Source: Neobacillus piezotolerans (GTDB lineage Bacteria > Bacillota > Bacilli > Bacillales > Cytobacillaceae). Taken from it: a stretch of 64,000 nt of DNA. Below the pieces are notes generated by a model. The model saw only the letters and a list, made by a program, of their open reading frames with translations. It was not told where the DNA came from and did no database searches. A program made the translations under genes and the position numbers. The stretch covers positions 18,303 through 82,302 of the forward strand of contig NZ_QNQT01000013.1 in assembly GCF_003362805.1 (NCBI RefSeq), read 5' to 3'. Positions 63,950 to 64,000 of the stretch are shown in pieces. Position 1 is the stretch's first letter. Every line of letters starts with the position of its first letter.

Positions 63950-64000
63950 GTCCAAAAATGAACTATGCCCTATAAAGTGGACAGTGAAATAAAAAGGCCT
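63950..64000. other. Partial inverted-repeat sequence at the window edge
   Basis: GTCCA (about 63957) and TGGAC (63978-63982) form inverted arms around CTATGCCCTATAAAG, followed by an A run and AGGCCT. It could be the start of a terminator or an intergenic repeat that continues past the window. Too little is visible to decide. Confidence 0.3.

Noticed and set aside
63950..64000. Left end of an insertion sequence
   Set aside because: Only a short inverted pair is visible and the window ends; there is not enough sequence to support it.

Overview
The window is chromosomal DNA of an endospore-forming Bacillaceae bacterium. It carries complete spoIIIA, spoIVB and spo0A loci and a spore photoproduct lyase. 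Most of the gene order follows the Bacillus subtilis yqhO-to-yqjA segment. I cannot name the species. Base composition is moderate, strong purine-rich ribosome binding sites are common, and GTG/TTG starts are frequent.

Layout. 1-330 is the 3' part of a group I intron, followed by the 3' exon of a B12-dependent ribonucleotide reductase (nrdJ, to 2097) and splB. 3.3-8.5 kb is the conserved yqhO, yqhP, yqhQ, yqhR, aroQ, yqhT, efp block. 8.7-21.3 kb is not part of the usual arrangement, in which spoIIIAA lies close downstream of efp. It holds a membrane protein, a short array of intergenic repeats, an orphan NarL-type regulator, a diheme cytochrome c, a rhodanese lipoprotein, a complete System I (Ccm) cytochrome c maturation operon and a SIMPL-domain protein. 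21.4-26.6 kb is spoIIIAA-AH. 26.9-41.4 kb is the housekeeping and sporulation run accB-accC-yqhY-nusB-folD-xseA-xseB-ispA-dxs-yqxC-ahrC-recN-spoIVB-spo0A. 41.5-52.3 kb is yqzF and the sigma-54-dependent branched-chain keto acid operon (bkdR, ptb, bcd, buk, lpdV, bkdAA, bkdAB, bkdB). 52.4-57.5 kb is mutA-mutB-meaB. 57.7-59.1 kb holds a NERD-domain gene broken by one stop codon and an array of 52-bp tandem repeats. 59.3-63.9 kb is brxB, the arginine ABC transporter (artP-artQ-artR), a DUF939-type membrane protein and an L,D-transpeptidase.

How the genes work together. The bkd operon oxidises branched-chain amino acids to acyl-CoAs. The adjacent B12-dependent mutase and its MeaB chaperone can channel propionyl-CoA-derived methylmalonyl-CoA to succinyl-CoA. 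NrdJ also needs B12. AhrC, encoded here, probably represses artPQR through an ARG-box-like site overlapping its promoter. Spo0A, SpoIVB, SpoIIIAA-AH and SplB cover sporulation from entry through sigma-G activation to spore repair.

The most unusual content is the Ccm operon. Bacilli normally mature c-type cytochromes with System II (ResB/ResC). Here a single operon encodes CcmE, F, H, I (short), A, B, C, D and a CcmG-like thioredoxin. CcmE carries the CxxxY variant of the haem-binding motif (Cys instead of His), and it sits beside a CcmH-like protein with an altered Cys cluster. Two membrane-anchored, signal-peptide-bearing proteins of unknown function with matching architecture are part of the operon. 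A diheme cytochrome, a candidate substrate, lies just upstream. This looks like a Gram-positive version of System I with extra, undescribed parts.
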